From: Epiperipatus broadwayi
Taxonomy: Eukaryota; Onychophora; Udeonychophora; Euonychophora; Peripatidae
Length of the DNA stretch: 64,000 bases
Assembly (NCBI GenBank): GCA_028023455.1
Contig: JAQFVV010000049.1
Coordinates: 2,706,036-2,770,035, forward strand
Direction: 5' to 3'
Position numbers and translations under genes: made by a program. Positions 48,116 through 60,505 of this stretch are shown here, piece after piece; position 1 is the stretch's first letter; each line of letters starts with the position of its first letter. The notes below the pieces were generated by a model that had not been told where the DNA came from, made no database searches, and worked only from the letters and a program-made list of their open reading frames with translations.

Positions 48116-49405
48116 TTTATATTTTTACATGGTACTATGCCCAGTAAATTTTGTGATTGCTTTATTAACTGCAATCTTTCTCTTCATCTAATAATTAGTA
48201 ATTAGTATTAAAACTTGCATTGTACTGCTCTATAATATCTTAATTTTATATATACAAATAATTACTTGTTATACAAACACAGACATGCAAATATAAATAC
48301 AAACACACTAATACAAATATAAATACACTAATAAATTATTAAACCTTTTGAGAATTATCACGTCTATAAAATAAGGTTGCCTCAAACTTGAATCAGAGCC
48401 CAAAATTACATTGTACATAAATCACTACCTTGGTTATATTTGAATACAAGTATAATTTATATACTACTTAGGCACACTAATACAAATGCAAACACATTAA
48501 TAAATTATACATTTACTAAATAATAAAAAAATCTAAAATAATAAAAAAATTTAAAATATTCAAATAATAAAAAAATTAAAATTGAATACTTACATTATTA
48601 TTTTTGGGATGAAGGCCTTGAAATTATAAATTGGTGAAAAATCTTGAATCTATTGTGTTAAAGAGTCTGTGTGATAATAAAATTCTGCCTTTGTCTTTTT
48701 CATGCAATCTAGTAAACTGAGCAGAAAAAAAAAGAACCTATTAATAAAAATAAGAAAAAAAACTTGTCTGATTTTAACATGCTATACACCATTTAAAAAA
48801 GAAAATCAAACTGCAGAGAATGTTTTTTTAAATATCATCTTTATGGTTTTTTCACAATTTAAAAAAGAAAACAAAAGAAAGTTTAATTTTAATGAATCAG
48901 TAGCAGTGGACTACAATCATGCTACTGCCTGTGAAATTGTTAAATCTGTTCAGAGGTTTATACAATTCTTTTATTCCTAAAATATATTTAATTGACATTT
49001 TCAAAACTTGAATAAAGCTTAAAAAGGTAATTGTTTTTATCTAGAGTTTTAATTAATATTAATACAAAATAATTGAGAAAAATTTCACGGATTATTATTT
49101 AGTTAAGCTTTGTTCCTGTAACACAATTTTTTACAAATACATTTAGTTAAAATAAATCGTGTTTTTTTTTTAAAAAAAAAACTAAAGTAAATGAAATCAT
49201 TTGATTTTAAACACAGGCTTTATCAAGTGTGTATTTTTATACAATACAAATCTATATATAAAAATAAAACATTCCAATTTATGAAATCTGAATTTGATTT
49301 ACCATTGCCAACTACTATATTTTTAAAATATATTATAGATTGGAATCCATCTTAATATGCAAAAAATTCACAAAATCATGTCTTAAAAGATTGTGTATTC
49401 AAATT
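48116..49405. other. AT-rich DNA; unrecognised 92-codon frame at 48702-48980
   Basis: The plus-strand frame is Lys- and Phe-rich with no motif I recognise. A T10A10 run lies at 49162-49182. Otherwise nothing is seen. Confidence 0.3.
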
Positions 49406-49498
49406 AAATTTCAAATATATATATATATATAATTATTCAAAACAATACAATAAATTTCAAATATATATATATATATAATTATTCAAAACAATACAATA
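49406..49498 (+). repeat. 46-bp tandem duplication
   Basis: Two copies of AAATTTCAAATATATATATA..AATTATTCAAAACAATACAAT stand head to tail at 49406 and 49452. Confidence 0.85.
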
Positions 49499-49533
49499 AT
49501 TAATACAGTAAAAAATATTTTAAAAATAAATAT

Positions 49534-50597
49534 ATACCACAATTTAATAGAAATAATTTCAACTATCTATGTAGTCGTTGTTAACTAGATTCAAATTGTA
49601 TTACAAAAAAACGTTACAAATGTAAACAAAAAGAAATACTTCATACATCAATTTTCCCACAATTCATTCATTTTTATATTGGCAGCCTGTCTATTTATCA
49701 AATGATGCTTTTCACTTTTTATTAACATAGCTTCTTTAATTTTGCGTTTATTATTATTTCTTTCAATACACAAGATCTTAACTTTATTAAAATCAAAATC
49801 AAAACCGTAATTACATGTTACATTATGATCAAAAAATACTGACTGTGGTACGTCATCATTTCTAACATTTTCTTGTCTTGATTTTTGTACTTGTTTATAT
49901 AACAACAAATGCTCCTTTGATCTTTTCTTCCATGTACATTGAGATTCACCTATATATGCCTTTCCACAAACACATAGCCATTTATATAATGCACAACTTT
50001 GATTTAAAATACTACATCTATTTTTTGAATTATTTATCAATCTATTTAAATTAGGAGTAGTATAAAATGTGACTCGATATATATTTTTATATATCTGTTT
50101 TATAAATTTCACTTGTTCATTACAAATAAATGGTATTGACATCCAAGTATATCTCATTTTATCAATATCTGTAGCACTTAAAATATTATTATTATTATTA
50201 TTATTATTAAACTTAGAAACAATATTATAAATTAATTTATGATCATATCCAATATTTAACAAATCCATAGTAAATACATTTATGTTACTTATTTTATTAG
50301 AACTATATTTACATAACTTATTATTCCTAAATAAAAATGATTTTAAACCGGATAATTTTGTGTATTGAAAGAAATAATAATAAATGCAAAATTAAAGAAG
50401 CTATGTTAATAAAAAGTGAAAAGCAACATTTGATAAATAGACAGGCTGCCCATATAAAAATTAATGAATTGTGGGGAAATTGATGTATGACGTATTTCTT
50501 TTTGTTTACATTTGTAATAGTTTTTTGTAATACAATTTGAATCTAGTTGACAACGACTACATAGATAGTTGAAAGTACTTCTATTAAATTGTGGTAT
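49534..50597 (-). mobile_element. PLE-B: Penelope-like element with inverted 3'-end duplication
   Basis: The arms 49534-49783 and about 50345-50597 are reverse complements of about 250 bp and look very similar. Both encode the same end of the GIY-YIG domain (IERNNNK, KIKEAMLIKSEK, HLINRQA) and the same 3' UTR through CTATCTATGTAGTCGTTG to ACCACAATTTAATAG. The body between them carries the coding region (next entry). So one 3' end is oriented minus and the second plus, head to head, with the upstream RT core missing. PLE-A has the same arrangement. This matches inverted terminal organisation described for Penelope elements, which arises during target-primed integration. Confidence 0.75.
49648..50268 (-). 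CDS. Penelope-like RT C-terminus plus GIY-YIG endonuclease (5'-truncated)
   Basis: This is an open 206-codon frame. Residues 1-20 are followed by an Asn run from an (AAT)n microsatellite. Then come MRYTWMSIPFICNEQVKFI and YRVTFYTTPNLNRLINNSKN, which match the PLE linker that normally reads as 'P......K......F...PNL...L' between RT and endonuclease. The GIY-YIG domain follows: CALYKWLCVCGKAYIGESQC contains the Y...C and AYIGES core, WKKRSKEHLL supplies the conserved Arg and EH, and FDFDFNKVKIL, IERNNNKRKIKEAML and HHLINRQ form the C-terminal part. The endonuclease nicks DNA during retrotransposition. Key residues of this domain look intact, but the RT catalytic core is absent, so the fragment cannot act as an autonomous element. 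A true start codon is unlikely at the first Met. Confidence 0.8.
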   Translation of the reverse strand: MDLLNIGYDHKLIYNIVSKFNNNNNNNNILSATDIDKMRYTWMSIPFICNEQVKFIKQIYKNIYRVTFYTTPNLNRLINNSKNRCSILNQSCALYKWLCVCGKAYIGESQCTWKKRSKEHLLLYKQVQKSRQENVRNDDVPQSVFFDHNVTCNYGFDFDFNKVKILCIERNNNKRKIKEAMLIKSEKHHLINRQAANIKMNELWEN

Positions 50598-52914
50598 TTT
50601 TTTTTTATCTCTATCAAACATTTAAATGTGCATGTGTGTATTTGTTTGTCTGCATATTTGTAATATAAAAATGTTTTCTAAAAAATTAAGAATAGATTCA
50701 ATATAAATCCAAAGAAATCACAAATAAGTATATACAATATGAGAACAGTTAATTTAAAAATCTCAATCTTGTTGATTTAGGTAAAATCAGATAATAAGCT
50801 ATGACTCAGTGTAAAAATAAATACAAATAGATGCATATTTGTTTTTATAATAATTTTATTTGAAATAATTCTTTTATATAAATTATATAATAAATACGAC
50901 TGATTTTACCATGCCTAATACAACTTGGAGAACAAATCTTCTGAAAAAAAACATTGCCAAGATGATCTGGTGAAGTTTTCACATACAAAATACAAACGAG
51001 TGGAAAAGGAATTTGAATTTGTCACTTTTTCATAACATGCTTATCACTAGTGTCAATGAAGTGCCGTGTTCCTTTTCCTTTTGTTCTTTCACTTGAAAAA
51101 ACCAAACTTAATATTGCCATTTAAAATTTGTTATTACATCAATTGACCATAAAGGGCGAAGTAAGAAATTCATTGGATGTTCACCTTTCAGAGTGGATAC
51201 AGACCTCTTGATTATCTTCATCATTGAAATGATTGGCCAACAATAACCTAAATAACTATTTAATAGATGAAGCTGATAAAATTCAAAAAAATTTTGCCAT
51301 ATGAAAATTTTGTACTCATGAATTATTTAAATTTATAGCCAAAGATTAAGGTTTTGTTAAAAATTACAGAATGATTAATCTATTATACTTAATTGGACTG
51401 AATTTTATTGTATTTATAAATTTTCTGCAAAATTGTTATATTAATCTCACCTGTGAAATTGCTGATGTAACATGACAACTGTTATTGCTGATTTTAAAAA
51501 GAAAACCGAAACTGTGGGAAATATTAAAGTGATCCAATGTCTCTCCCTTTTTTAATTCAAATCAAAAAAAAAAATGTAGTCATCTGATGAATTGCCAACT
51601 TAATTACTGTCTTAATGAATTATGTTAAGAGAATTTGGAGTAAACAACATTGTCAATATTTTAAAATAAATTTTAAGACCAATAATATTGTTTTTATTTT
51701 ATTTCACCGATGAAATGAAATTTAAAATTGGATAACAAATGATTTTCTATAATGCGAATCATAAAAAAAAAAATCATGCATAAGAACTGAGTTTATATGA
51801 AGAAATTTATTAATAGGAAACCTGTTGGAAATAATGAAAATGTGCGCATCAACATTAATAAACTATTCATAAACATTCGTGCATAACTATAATCATACGT
51901 ATAGTTTGTTGTACTTTTTTATTTTATTTTATTATATTATATGTATGTAAATTATATTATATAATATAATTTACTAATACGCATTTGGGATTAATGAACG
52001 TTCTCGTCAACAGCGAGAAGATCAGGCATAATGTTTTCTTTCATTCAAACTAGTATCTGAATGTATTTATATTAAAGATAGCTTGTTTCTAGAGTATTAT
52101 AGATTTTAAATAATAACATGTTGAGTTGTCCTATTGGATATGAGATTCTCTTATTTTATATACCTCTTAATTTATTGCCATATTTCCTATGGTATCACAG
52201 TATGTATACGTTCATAGAAATAAATAAATGATTTTTTTATCTATATAATTAAAGCATACTTATTATAATAATACTAAGTTTAATATATAATAGTTGTTCC
52301 ATGACTATATGTTGAGTAGAATGTTTCATTTAAGACTTTAATGTTGTATACAAAGATAAATGTCACCGAAATAAAGATTAATAAGACGACATCATTATAA
52401 CGATTTGTTACAAATATGGGAAATATTTGGGGATGTATAAAGCATTGAGTAATCTTTTATTTCATTTATTAAATCTTAAGATAACAAGGACATATTAGAA
52501 TCCTACCACAGGCAATCTTCTTTATTGATTTGTGTAAATAACATTGTTCATTATACATTTTATTTGTAACAGTGCTTTTATAAGTAACTTTATTTTGTAA
52601 GAACAGCATAGGAATATTAATGTAATTATTTTATACACTTATTTAGTTTATCTTTCGCATTATATTTTCATCTAATAAATTATTTGATTATCGTTTTAAA
52701 TAATAGCTTTGCATTTTACTCATCATCATCATTTTCATGTTAAATCTATTCACATGGTCATATTAGTATAATGATAATAGTATAATTTTAATAATAAACT
52801 TTTTGTTATATCTATTATAGTTTTATAAGTGAATATTATTTATGTTAAAAATTGTTTTTTGGCTCTTTCCCACCATTGTTGCAGCTCTGTTTACATGCTA
52901 AAGTATGTGCTGGA
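50598..52914. other. AT-rich DNA without recognised features
   Basis: I see no gene or repeat family. The block 51120-51240 is slightly less AT-rich but has no supportable exon. Confidence 0.4.
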
Positions 52915-53345
52915 TCATCATCATCAACCATTATCAATTCACTGCAGGATGAAGGTCTCTCCAAGTTTAATCCATTTTCTTGGATCTTTAGCTTCTCTTC
53001 TCCACATCACCCCTGCACACTTTCTTATTTCAACCATCCATCTCACATGTGGTCACTTTCTGGGTCTTTTACAATCTCTTGTAATCCAGTTTAAGATTTC
53101 AATTGTCCATCTATTATTATCTTTTTTATAAATATGCCCAGTCCAACTCCACTTCAGTCTTTTAATTTTTTTAATGAAGTCAGTAACACCTGTTTGTTCT
53201 CTTACCCATATATTGCATTTCCAATCTCTTTTTGTTACTTCCAACATGCATCTCTCCATGTTTCTTTGAGTGGTCTGAAGTTTCTGTATTGCTCTACTAT
53301 TAAGTGTCCAAGTCTCAGATCCATAAAGTAAGAACTGGAAAAACA
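52915..53345 (-). pseudogene. LINE-3: C-terminus and 3' end of the RTE-like LINE
   Basis: The minus-strand frame (within 53376-53053) reads LLYGSETWTLNSRAIQKLQT, then NMERCMLEVTKRDWKCN, WVREQTGVTDFIKKIKRLKW and NRWTIEILNWITRD. It parallels SNYGSETWTCNKKAI, RRD and WVREQTYVTNIIERI in LINE-2. Below 53053 the frame shifts and continues into the family's 3' end, GGATTAAACTTGGAGAGACC, ending in a GATGATGATGAT tail at 52915-52930. The RT core is missing: a classic 5'-truncated insertion. A short microsatellite tail rather than poly(A) is usual for RTE-like LINEs. Confidence 0.75.
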
Positions 53346-53744
53346 CATTTACCATATACAATATAAAAATTCCCACTTGTATTCATCCATAACTTGAGAA
53401 GCTATATTATATTGATAGTTAAGAGTCTTATATTATCTGAAGAGTATTAGAAGTTAGAAGTAATATGAGGTAAATATTACTTTGACACTTGTGATGTTAT
53501 GCTAGCAACACATATCCTGTTTTTATTATTAGTGATTAGAAATTTATTAGCATATAGTATATTATAAATGTTGGATAATCCCTGAGATTGAATATAAATA
53601 TTAACATCATGTGATAGATATTTTTGTTTATTGATTTTATTACAATTTTTGAAAAGTTAAGCTAAGAGTTAGGCAGTCATCATTTGGTGATTGGGATAAA
53701 TTTCATTACAATATATATATATATATATATATAATGTAGGGAAA
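53346..53744. other. AT-rich DNA and (AT)n run
   Basis: An AT run lies at 53711-53733, just downstream (minus strand) of PLE-C. No gene is seen. Confidence 0.45.
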
Positions 53745-55920
53745 AAACTGTAATATGAACATTCTTAAATCATCAATTGAGTGATCTCATAAATTAAAGT
53801 ATTTAGAAACAGATTATCTTCATTTTAAAATGTCAAATCTATAGTTAGTTATTCTAATATGTAGTTTGTTTGGTGATTCACCTACATAATAGTTCAAACC
53901 TCTATTACATTTTATTATATATATTAAGTGTACACTTTTATAACTGGCATAGTTGATGTATAATTTAAAATCATTAATAGTACTACCTTGAATCATTTTT
54001 GCAACAATAATATATTTGCATATGAGCCATCTTTTATCTCCACATAAAAAAAAACAGCATTTTTCTAATACAAAAATTAGTAATAAAATTTATTTTTACA
54101 AGTCTATTTTTAAATGTTTTTAACTGTGGTATACAACTTTACATGGATTGGAAAAAATAGTTTTTAAATAATCTGTGGAATTTAATATGTTAAAGTGTTT
54201 CTGTAATATTTGTTTAGTATTAGAAAATCATCATTAAAAGTAAAAACTAGTCAAGCATTGGTGGTCGAGAGGTCAGTGACAGCTGCTTTACAAGCACTTG
54301 TCCCAGATTAGTGGGTTCACTTCCCAGCTGATGCTATGACATATGAGAAAAAAAAAAAGAAAAACTAGTGGTGGAACCGCCAATTGGCCATTTCTTTTCT
54401 TAGATAGAAGAAGTTCCTTTCTGTCAACTTCTGAAAATTTTATTATTGCCTTATCCAAACAGAATTTTGAATATTTCATATTTATAAATGTATTATTTAA
54501 AATTTTATCATTTTGCTGAATAAAATTTTTATCACTACTAATTCTTTTAATTCTTAAAAATTGACTTCTTAGAATGATAATTATAAAAATGTAGATAGCC
54601 ATGGCTTGTTTTCTATATTAGTTCTAAAATTTTTATTACTGTAAATAATTTGAACATCAAGAAAATGAGATACTGCTCTACAAAAGTTCATTGTAAATTG
54701 TATATTTTTTATAAAAATTATTTATATAAACAAAGCAAGTATTAAATTCCTCTTCATTGTACTGCCAAATTATAAAGATATCATCTGTATATTTTAGTTA
54801 TGTATGAGGTTTAAACCTAACATATTTAAGTAAAGATGATTCCAATTGGACCATAAATAAGTTGGTATAATGTGCTGCTATTTTGTGTCCAATGTAGTAG
54901 CATGTTTTTTAAATAGTTAAAACCCAAATAGTTATTTTTTAAGATTTTCAGTAATAGTTGTAATTAGATGCTGATGATATTTTTTATCTTGTAAAGCAGG
55001 TTTAATGGCTTCAATTCCATCCTTATGAGATAAAAACATTACTTTTGTAGTTGAGTTATGATGTTTTTAAATTTGAAAGAAAATGTGTGGTATCTTTATC
55101 ATGTGAATTAAATGATGGGAAAATGTTGGCCATCAACAAATCCTGAAATATTTTTTGTAGGACAACAATGCTTCTTACTATAGTTTTTTCAGGACAATTG
55201 GATTTATAGATGTGAGTATAATGTAATCCTTATTGGGTTGATTATCATTTAGTAATAAAAAATATATGTATCTCTGTCAAGATGGTTTCTTGTTTTCATA
55301 TCTTTTAGGTTGAAAATTCATGTTTTAAATAATTTATTATCAGTATCTTGTGTTATGGATTCCTAAAATTTTTTTGATTTAAAAGAAACAAAGTTTTATT
55401 TATGTAGACATTTTTATTTATGGTTAAAAGTGAAGAAATCAGGAGGAACCTTATAGATAAGTATATGAAATTACTACTATCATTTCTTCTTTATCAGCTG
55501 GTTTTATAATAAGGTCTTCTCTTAAAATCATGTAATGCATATTTTTCATTTAATGTCAAATTGTTTTTGGGTTTCTTATATTGTTTATCTAATTGCTTTA
55601 ATAATATCTTAATAGATATTGTCAACATACGTATCAAATAAAATATTTCTCTGCTATGAAGGTAGCCAATCAGATTGCATTTTATTAATAGTGTGGTTGT
55701 GTTATTCCCAAAAATTCTCTTAACTAAGCCATATAGTAAAATTATTCAAATTCTGGTGTATAGTCATTCTTTTGGTAATATAATAGGAACTGTTGGGCAA
55801 AAAGATAAACCTTTATTTACAAATGAACAGTCTGCATCACTAAGTAGTACATTAAATAAATTATTCATATTGTTGTCTTATTTTAAAACTGCTATTCCAT
55901 CTTATCTGCTTGATATATAT
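53745..55920 (-). pseudogene. PLE-C: nearly full-length but dead Penelope-like element
   Basis: Minus-strand fragments fall in the PLE order. Near 55830: LLSDADCSFVNKGLSFCPT, the N-terminal GLSF.PT motif. Near 55510: REDLIIKPADKEEMIVV, the PADK motif before RT. Near 55150: FQDLLMANIFPSF. Near 54790: YTDDIFIIWQYNEEEF, the RT catalytic Y.DD box. Near 54560-54410: LRSQFLRIKRISSDKNFIQQ and FCLDKAIIKFSEVDRKELL, the RT thumb region. Near 54370-54130: FTFNDDFLILNKYYRNTL and LFFPIHVKLYTTVKN, the linker. Near 53890: LNYYVGESPNKLHIRITNYR, a GIY-YIG domain with VG for IG. Stops and frameshifts separate the blocks. A SINE-1 sits in the linker at 54252-54359. Confidence 0.75.
54242..54369 (+). mobile_element. 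SINE-1, tRNA-like, inserted in PLE-C, with 10-bp target-site duplication
   Basis: The element (54252-54359) begins TCAAGCATTGGTGGTCGAGA and carries the anticodon-like stem GCTGCTTTACAAGCA. It continues with the B box GTGGGTTCACTTCCC and ends GATGCTATGACATATGAG plus an A run. AAAAACTAGT stands on both sides (54242-54251 and 54360-54369). Removing the insert leaves the PLE-C linker reading continuously through ACTAGTGGTGGAACCGCC. The insertion is therefore younger than PLE-C. A 104-codon minus-strand frame starting in it (54288-54602) is mostly PLE-C thumb sequence. Confidence 0.85.
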
Positions 55921-56596
55921 GAATAAAAACATTTGAAAAAGACAAATGATGTTTGAGATGTGTTTCTGGCTAACTAGATCTCTTTAATTGACTCAATAAC
56001 AACTTCTACATGTCTTCATTCTTTGTTCATTATTTATCATATAGTGTTATTATAATTTGCTCTATTAATGTTATATTAAATTTTTTGCATTCACAGATTT
56101 AACACCATCCACTTTGAATAAATACATTAATGATTAATGTATATATCTAAACTGAATGTTGTCAAATACATGAATGCAAAAAAAGTGGCACTTGTAGAAC
56201 AAGTTATATATGTTGAATTAAATATTTCTATGGATTGTTATTATAATAAAGAATAGAAATGAGGAGACAATATCCAGATAAATAGATGTAATCTTTAACC
56301 TTAGATGTTGCTAAGAAATTATCTATTACTACTATTCCTGAGACTAAACAAATTTCATCATTGACCCGTAATAGCTCATTTGCTTTAATTCTTTTTAGTT
56401 AAAATAAAAGCAGTCCTCTTTTACTTCAAACCCAAGTTCTTATATGGATTTAAACCCAGAAATCTATTTTTCATAAGTTTGAAAATGCGTAAGAATAGCA
56501 TCTTTATTGATATTCTGCAAATAATATTTTAAACTTCTTCAGATTTGTATATGTTGAATTAAATATTTCCATGGATTGTTCTTATAATAAATAATT
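55921..56596. repeat. 48-bp direct repeat pair in possible PLE-C upstream flank
   Basis: TATATGTTGAATTAAATATT, TCYATGGATTGTTNTTATAA occur at about 56207-56255 and 56547-56594. Between them, minus-strand translations are weakly PLE-like, but I could not name a motif. Confidence 0.4.
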
Positions 56597-57200
<604 letters not shown>

Positions 57201-57204
57201 TATC

Positions 57205-58172
57205 ATCACTCATCATTGACAAACATTATCAATCCACTATAGAATGAAGGTCTCTCTAAGTTCAATCCATTTTCTCTAAACTCTAGCCTTTTTTCTCCAC
57301 ATTATCCTAGCACATTTCCTTATTTTATCCATTCATCTCACATACATTCTCTTCCTGGATCTTTTACAATCTCTTGGAATCAAGTTTAAAATTATCATTT
57401 CTTCTAGCAATATGTTGAATCCAACTCTCATTCAGTCTCTTAATTATTTTAATGATGTTGTAACACTTGTTTGTTCTTTTACCCATGTATTTCATTTTTG
57501 ATCTCTTCTTTTTATTTCTAACATGAATTTCTCCATACTTCTTTGAGTAGTCTGAAGTTTCTGTATTACTTTTCTGTTAAGTGTTCAAGTCTTATATCCA
57601 TAAGTAAGAACTGGTAAAACACATAGGCATTTTTCCTTTTAATATTAAATTATTTCTTAAAAAAGCACTTCAACAAGTTTAATTCTATGATTAATTTAGT
57701 CCATTATGTTTTCATCTGTAGTAATAATCTGACTAAGGTATTTGTAAGTGTTAACTACTTCTAACTCATTATTATCAATCTTTAGTTTTATTTTTTGAGA
57801 AAATCCATTGAACATTACTTTAGTCTTTTTAATATTTTCTTTTAGTCCTACTCTCTTATTTTTATCTGATAACTCTTGCAACATCTCCTGAAGCTCTGAA
57901 GCATTATTTGCAAAAACAATTACATCATATAAAAAATATAAATGACTTGAATAATCTCCATTTATTTTTATTCTTTTAACTTTACTTCATGCAGAACTAG
58001 AGCAAAAAAGTTTTGGAGATATGAAGTCATCCTGTTTTACACTCTTCTAAATGTTATCTTCCTAGAATCATTATGCAGTCTACTTGTTGCTGTTGCATTT
58101 TTATAAATATTTTTTAGAGTATGTCAATATCCTTGATATACCTTAATGATCCAATATTTTAATCACTAATGC
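57205..58172 (-). pseudogene. LINE-4: RT palm to 3' end of the RTE-like LINE
   Basis: On the minus strand it starts SALVIKILDH at about 58170, matching SSVIKALDHQGIDPE of LINE-1. It continues through the QGD region (stops present) to YFLYDVIVFANNASELQEML at about 57900-57945, where the usual FADD box reads FLYD. The best frame, 57884-57696, has ENIKKTKVMFNGF and NTYKYLSQIITTDENIMD. The C-terminal SETWT-like region and the 3' end GGATTGAACTTAGAGAGACC follow to about 57205, with a GATGAGTGATGATATATA tail. Loss of the catalytic Asp and several stops show it is dead. It is 5'-truncated. Confidence 0.75.
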
Positions 58173-58204
58173 AGAGATAAAAAGCCAATAAAATCACCAT
58201 GCTG

Positions 58205-58290
58205 TCTAATGTGTGTTTGATGAACAGTCCATCCATGTTCATATATTATATGAATAATCACATAATAATAACAAATGCAATGACAAGAAT
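58205..58290 (+). repeat. Dispersed repeat shared with 41.4 kb
   Basis: TTTGATGAACAGTCCATCCA, TGTTCATATATTATATGAA and TAATCACATAATAATAACAA match 41430-41505. It directly adjoins the truncated 5' end of LINE-4. Confidence 0.55.
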
Positions 58291-58377
58291 GTAAGAAGTG
58301 GACATTAGAAATTTGCCCTGCTCAATTCAATTAATGTCTCTAAAATGTTTAGTTAATAATAAAATCTTTATATATAT

Positions 58378-59908
58378 TGTAACAGAATTTACCAATGTAT
58401 AGAGTTTGTAGAATTTGTGACCGGCTTTACCGGTTTATTATTTTTTATTTTTTTTATACATAGTTATATTTTAAGTTATTAGCTCATATTAATCTTTAAC
58501 TATTTAACTTCAAGACCTATTACTCAAGTAGAGGAGTAAATATGATCAACATTTACATCCCGGTCAGACCGAGATTTAAGAAAAATATTAAAACAACGAT
58601 CATTTTTCCAGACTAAGATAACCCTCCATGACTGCAAGAAGCATGACACATCTTATGGAAATATTTATAATGGGTTTACACCCTATGAGCACCATCAGCC
58701 ATTTGACTGGACCCCATGACATGACATTAACATGCTTCAAGTGCTTGACTTATGACTAGCTATTGAAACATGAGTTCAGCATAACATAGAATATCTAAAT
58801 ACAATTATTTTTTTACTCATAGGTAAAGTGAGAGAGAGAGAAACACAAATCACACTAATAATTTACAACATATTTTTTTTATTAAAAAAAATAATATAAA
58901 GAATATTTAAAACATTTAAATAAAAGATGAATACTTATTTAAACTACTATATTCTAAAACAATCACATGCTTATTTACATATATTTAAAAGTTAGAAATA
59001 ATATTTAAACAGTTCTAGCTAGAAATAAATTTTAAAAGTTCATGCTTGAAATAAAATTTAAAAGTTTTATCAAAAATGTCTTAACATATTTATTTAGGTT
59101 TTAATTCAACATTTGTGTGTTCACTCCTGTCTTCTGATCCTGTCAGATCTATAGAGGGTTTCTATTTTATAAAAGCTGGTCGCTACTGCAAGGACTGGTT
59201 TCATATATTTGATATAGCAGGTAATAATATTACTGCATTTGGTTAATGGCATTCAGAGGCAGGTGATGGAAAGGAATGACCACTCAGCTTTTGGTCTAGC
59301 AATGCATTTTTCTATCAATATAACTGTATAAAGATTTTTTCATCTTGATGAATTCAGTTGTTTAATTGTTTTTTTAACTCTTCAGTGGATTGCTAACTCC
59401 GATTTCTTTTTTCTTTCTTTTTCTCTTTTCTGTGTTTTTCTAAATGTTTCTACATGTGTCTATATGTGTTTGAACAATAGGCAATTGCAGTATATATATA
59501 TGCTCCACTTCTGCTCCACTACTCAATTTGTTATCCATGTTATCAATTCATTTGATCTTTATTTTTTATCTTTAATTAATTATATTTTTTATTATCTTAT
59601 ATTTTTAATTACATAGAAAATTGAGTGACTATTGTTTATTTAATCAGTCTGGAATCTCATCTCCAAAAACTGATTATGTACTGCATAAAATTTGTTTTCA
59701 AATAAGTATAAACTTTTAATAAACAAAATAAAAGGAAGATAAGTTATGATTAGTCTAACTTAATCCCAAAGATTTTATACCTGTTTTTAATTAAATTTTT
59801 TCCCCATAACAATTAAATATTGAAATATAATTCTTACTTTATTTATAAAATTATGTAACTCATATATATACATTACTTACACACTGTGTGTACATACACA
59901 TTGTTACA
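58378..59908. mobile_element. TGTAACAG...TGTTACA bounded segment, possible solo LTR
   Basis: The 1.53-kb segment begins TGTAACAGAATTTACC and ends ACACATTGTTACA. Short inverted ends with TG..CA termini are the form of retroviral-type LTRs, and both sides are flanked by ATAT, which could be a short target duplication but is uninformative in TA-rich DNA. It contains less AT-rich blocks (CCGGCTTTACCGG, TCCCGGTCAGACCGAGA) and no coding region. A caution: TTGTAACA also follows TA tails of PLE-E and PLE-D, so this may be a PLE-linked junction rather than an LTR. Confidence 0.3.
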
Positions 59909-59914
59909 ATATAT

Positions 59915-60505
59915 ATATATTAATTTTAATATTCTCATGGATAAATGATGAATTCATAGTATTATTTCTAGGAGATATAATAGTTAAGTAGCCAATGTTT
60001 CAATAGAACAACGTACTTTCTTCAGAGCTTCTTCTTTCTCAAATTATAAGAATGGTGTGGTGAGATTAAAAATCATTATTTTTCTTTTTATTATTCTCCT
60101 CATTCTCAAATACTTTTGGTTGAGAAGTTTTAAAAAATATTTTATTCTCCAATAACTTTTTCCAAATATTGTTAATTTTCTTCAATTCACATTTGTCATT
60201 TATGCACTTGGGCCTTATAAAAATCTCTATGGCTTTCCTTAGCATTCTCTGGTTATATTGTTCAATTTTTTCCAGAATTTGTGTTTTATTAAAATTGATG
60301 TCATGAATAATTAATTTAATATGTGAATAAATGGCTGATAAATTAGATTTTTCTCTAACTGCCGAAATGTGTTCTTTCTTTCTTATGTTTATTCTATGAT
60401 TGTCTGTCCAAGGTATGAATGTAAACAAACTTTACATGGAATTTCATATACAACATGACACTTCAAGAGAATTTTATCTTTAGGGCAAGAAAATACAAAC
60501 CCATT
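59915..60505 (-). pseudogene. PLE-D: GIY-YIG endonuclease end and 3' UTR
   Basis: The minus strand reads CHVVYEIPCKVCLHSYLGQT at about 60462-60400, the start of a PLE GIY-YIG domain (VVY.IPC..C...YIGQT with LG for IG). A frame change follows, then RKKEHISAVREKSNLSAI, IIHDINFNKTQILEKIEQYN and RKAIEIFIRPKC in the open frame 60428-60066. The 3' UTR includes GAAACATTGGCTACTTAAC and ends in a TA run near 59915. PLE-E at 26.0 kb is the same family on the other strand. RT sequence is missing upstream, so it is truncated and inactive. Confidence 0.7.

Noticed and set aside
49406-49498. CRISPR-like or satellite array
   Set aside because: Only two adjacent copies of a 46-bp AT-rich unit; a simple tandem duplication.
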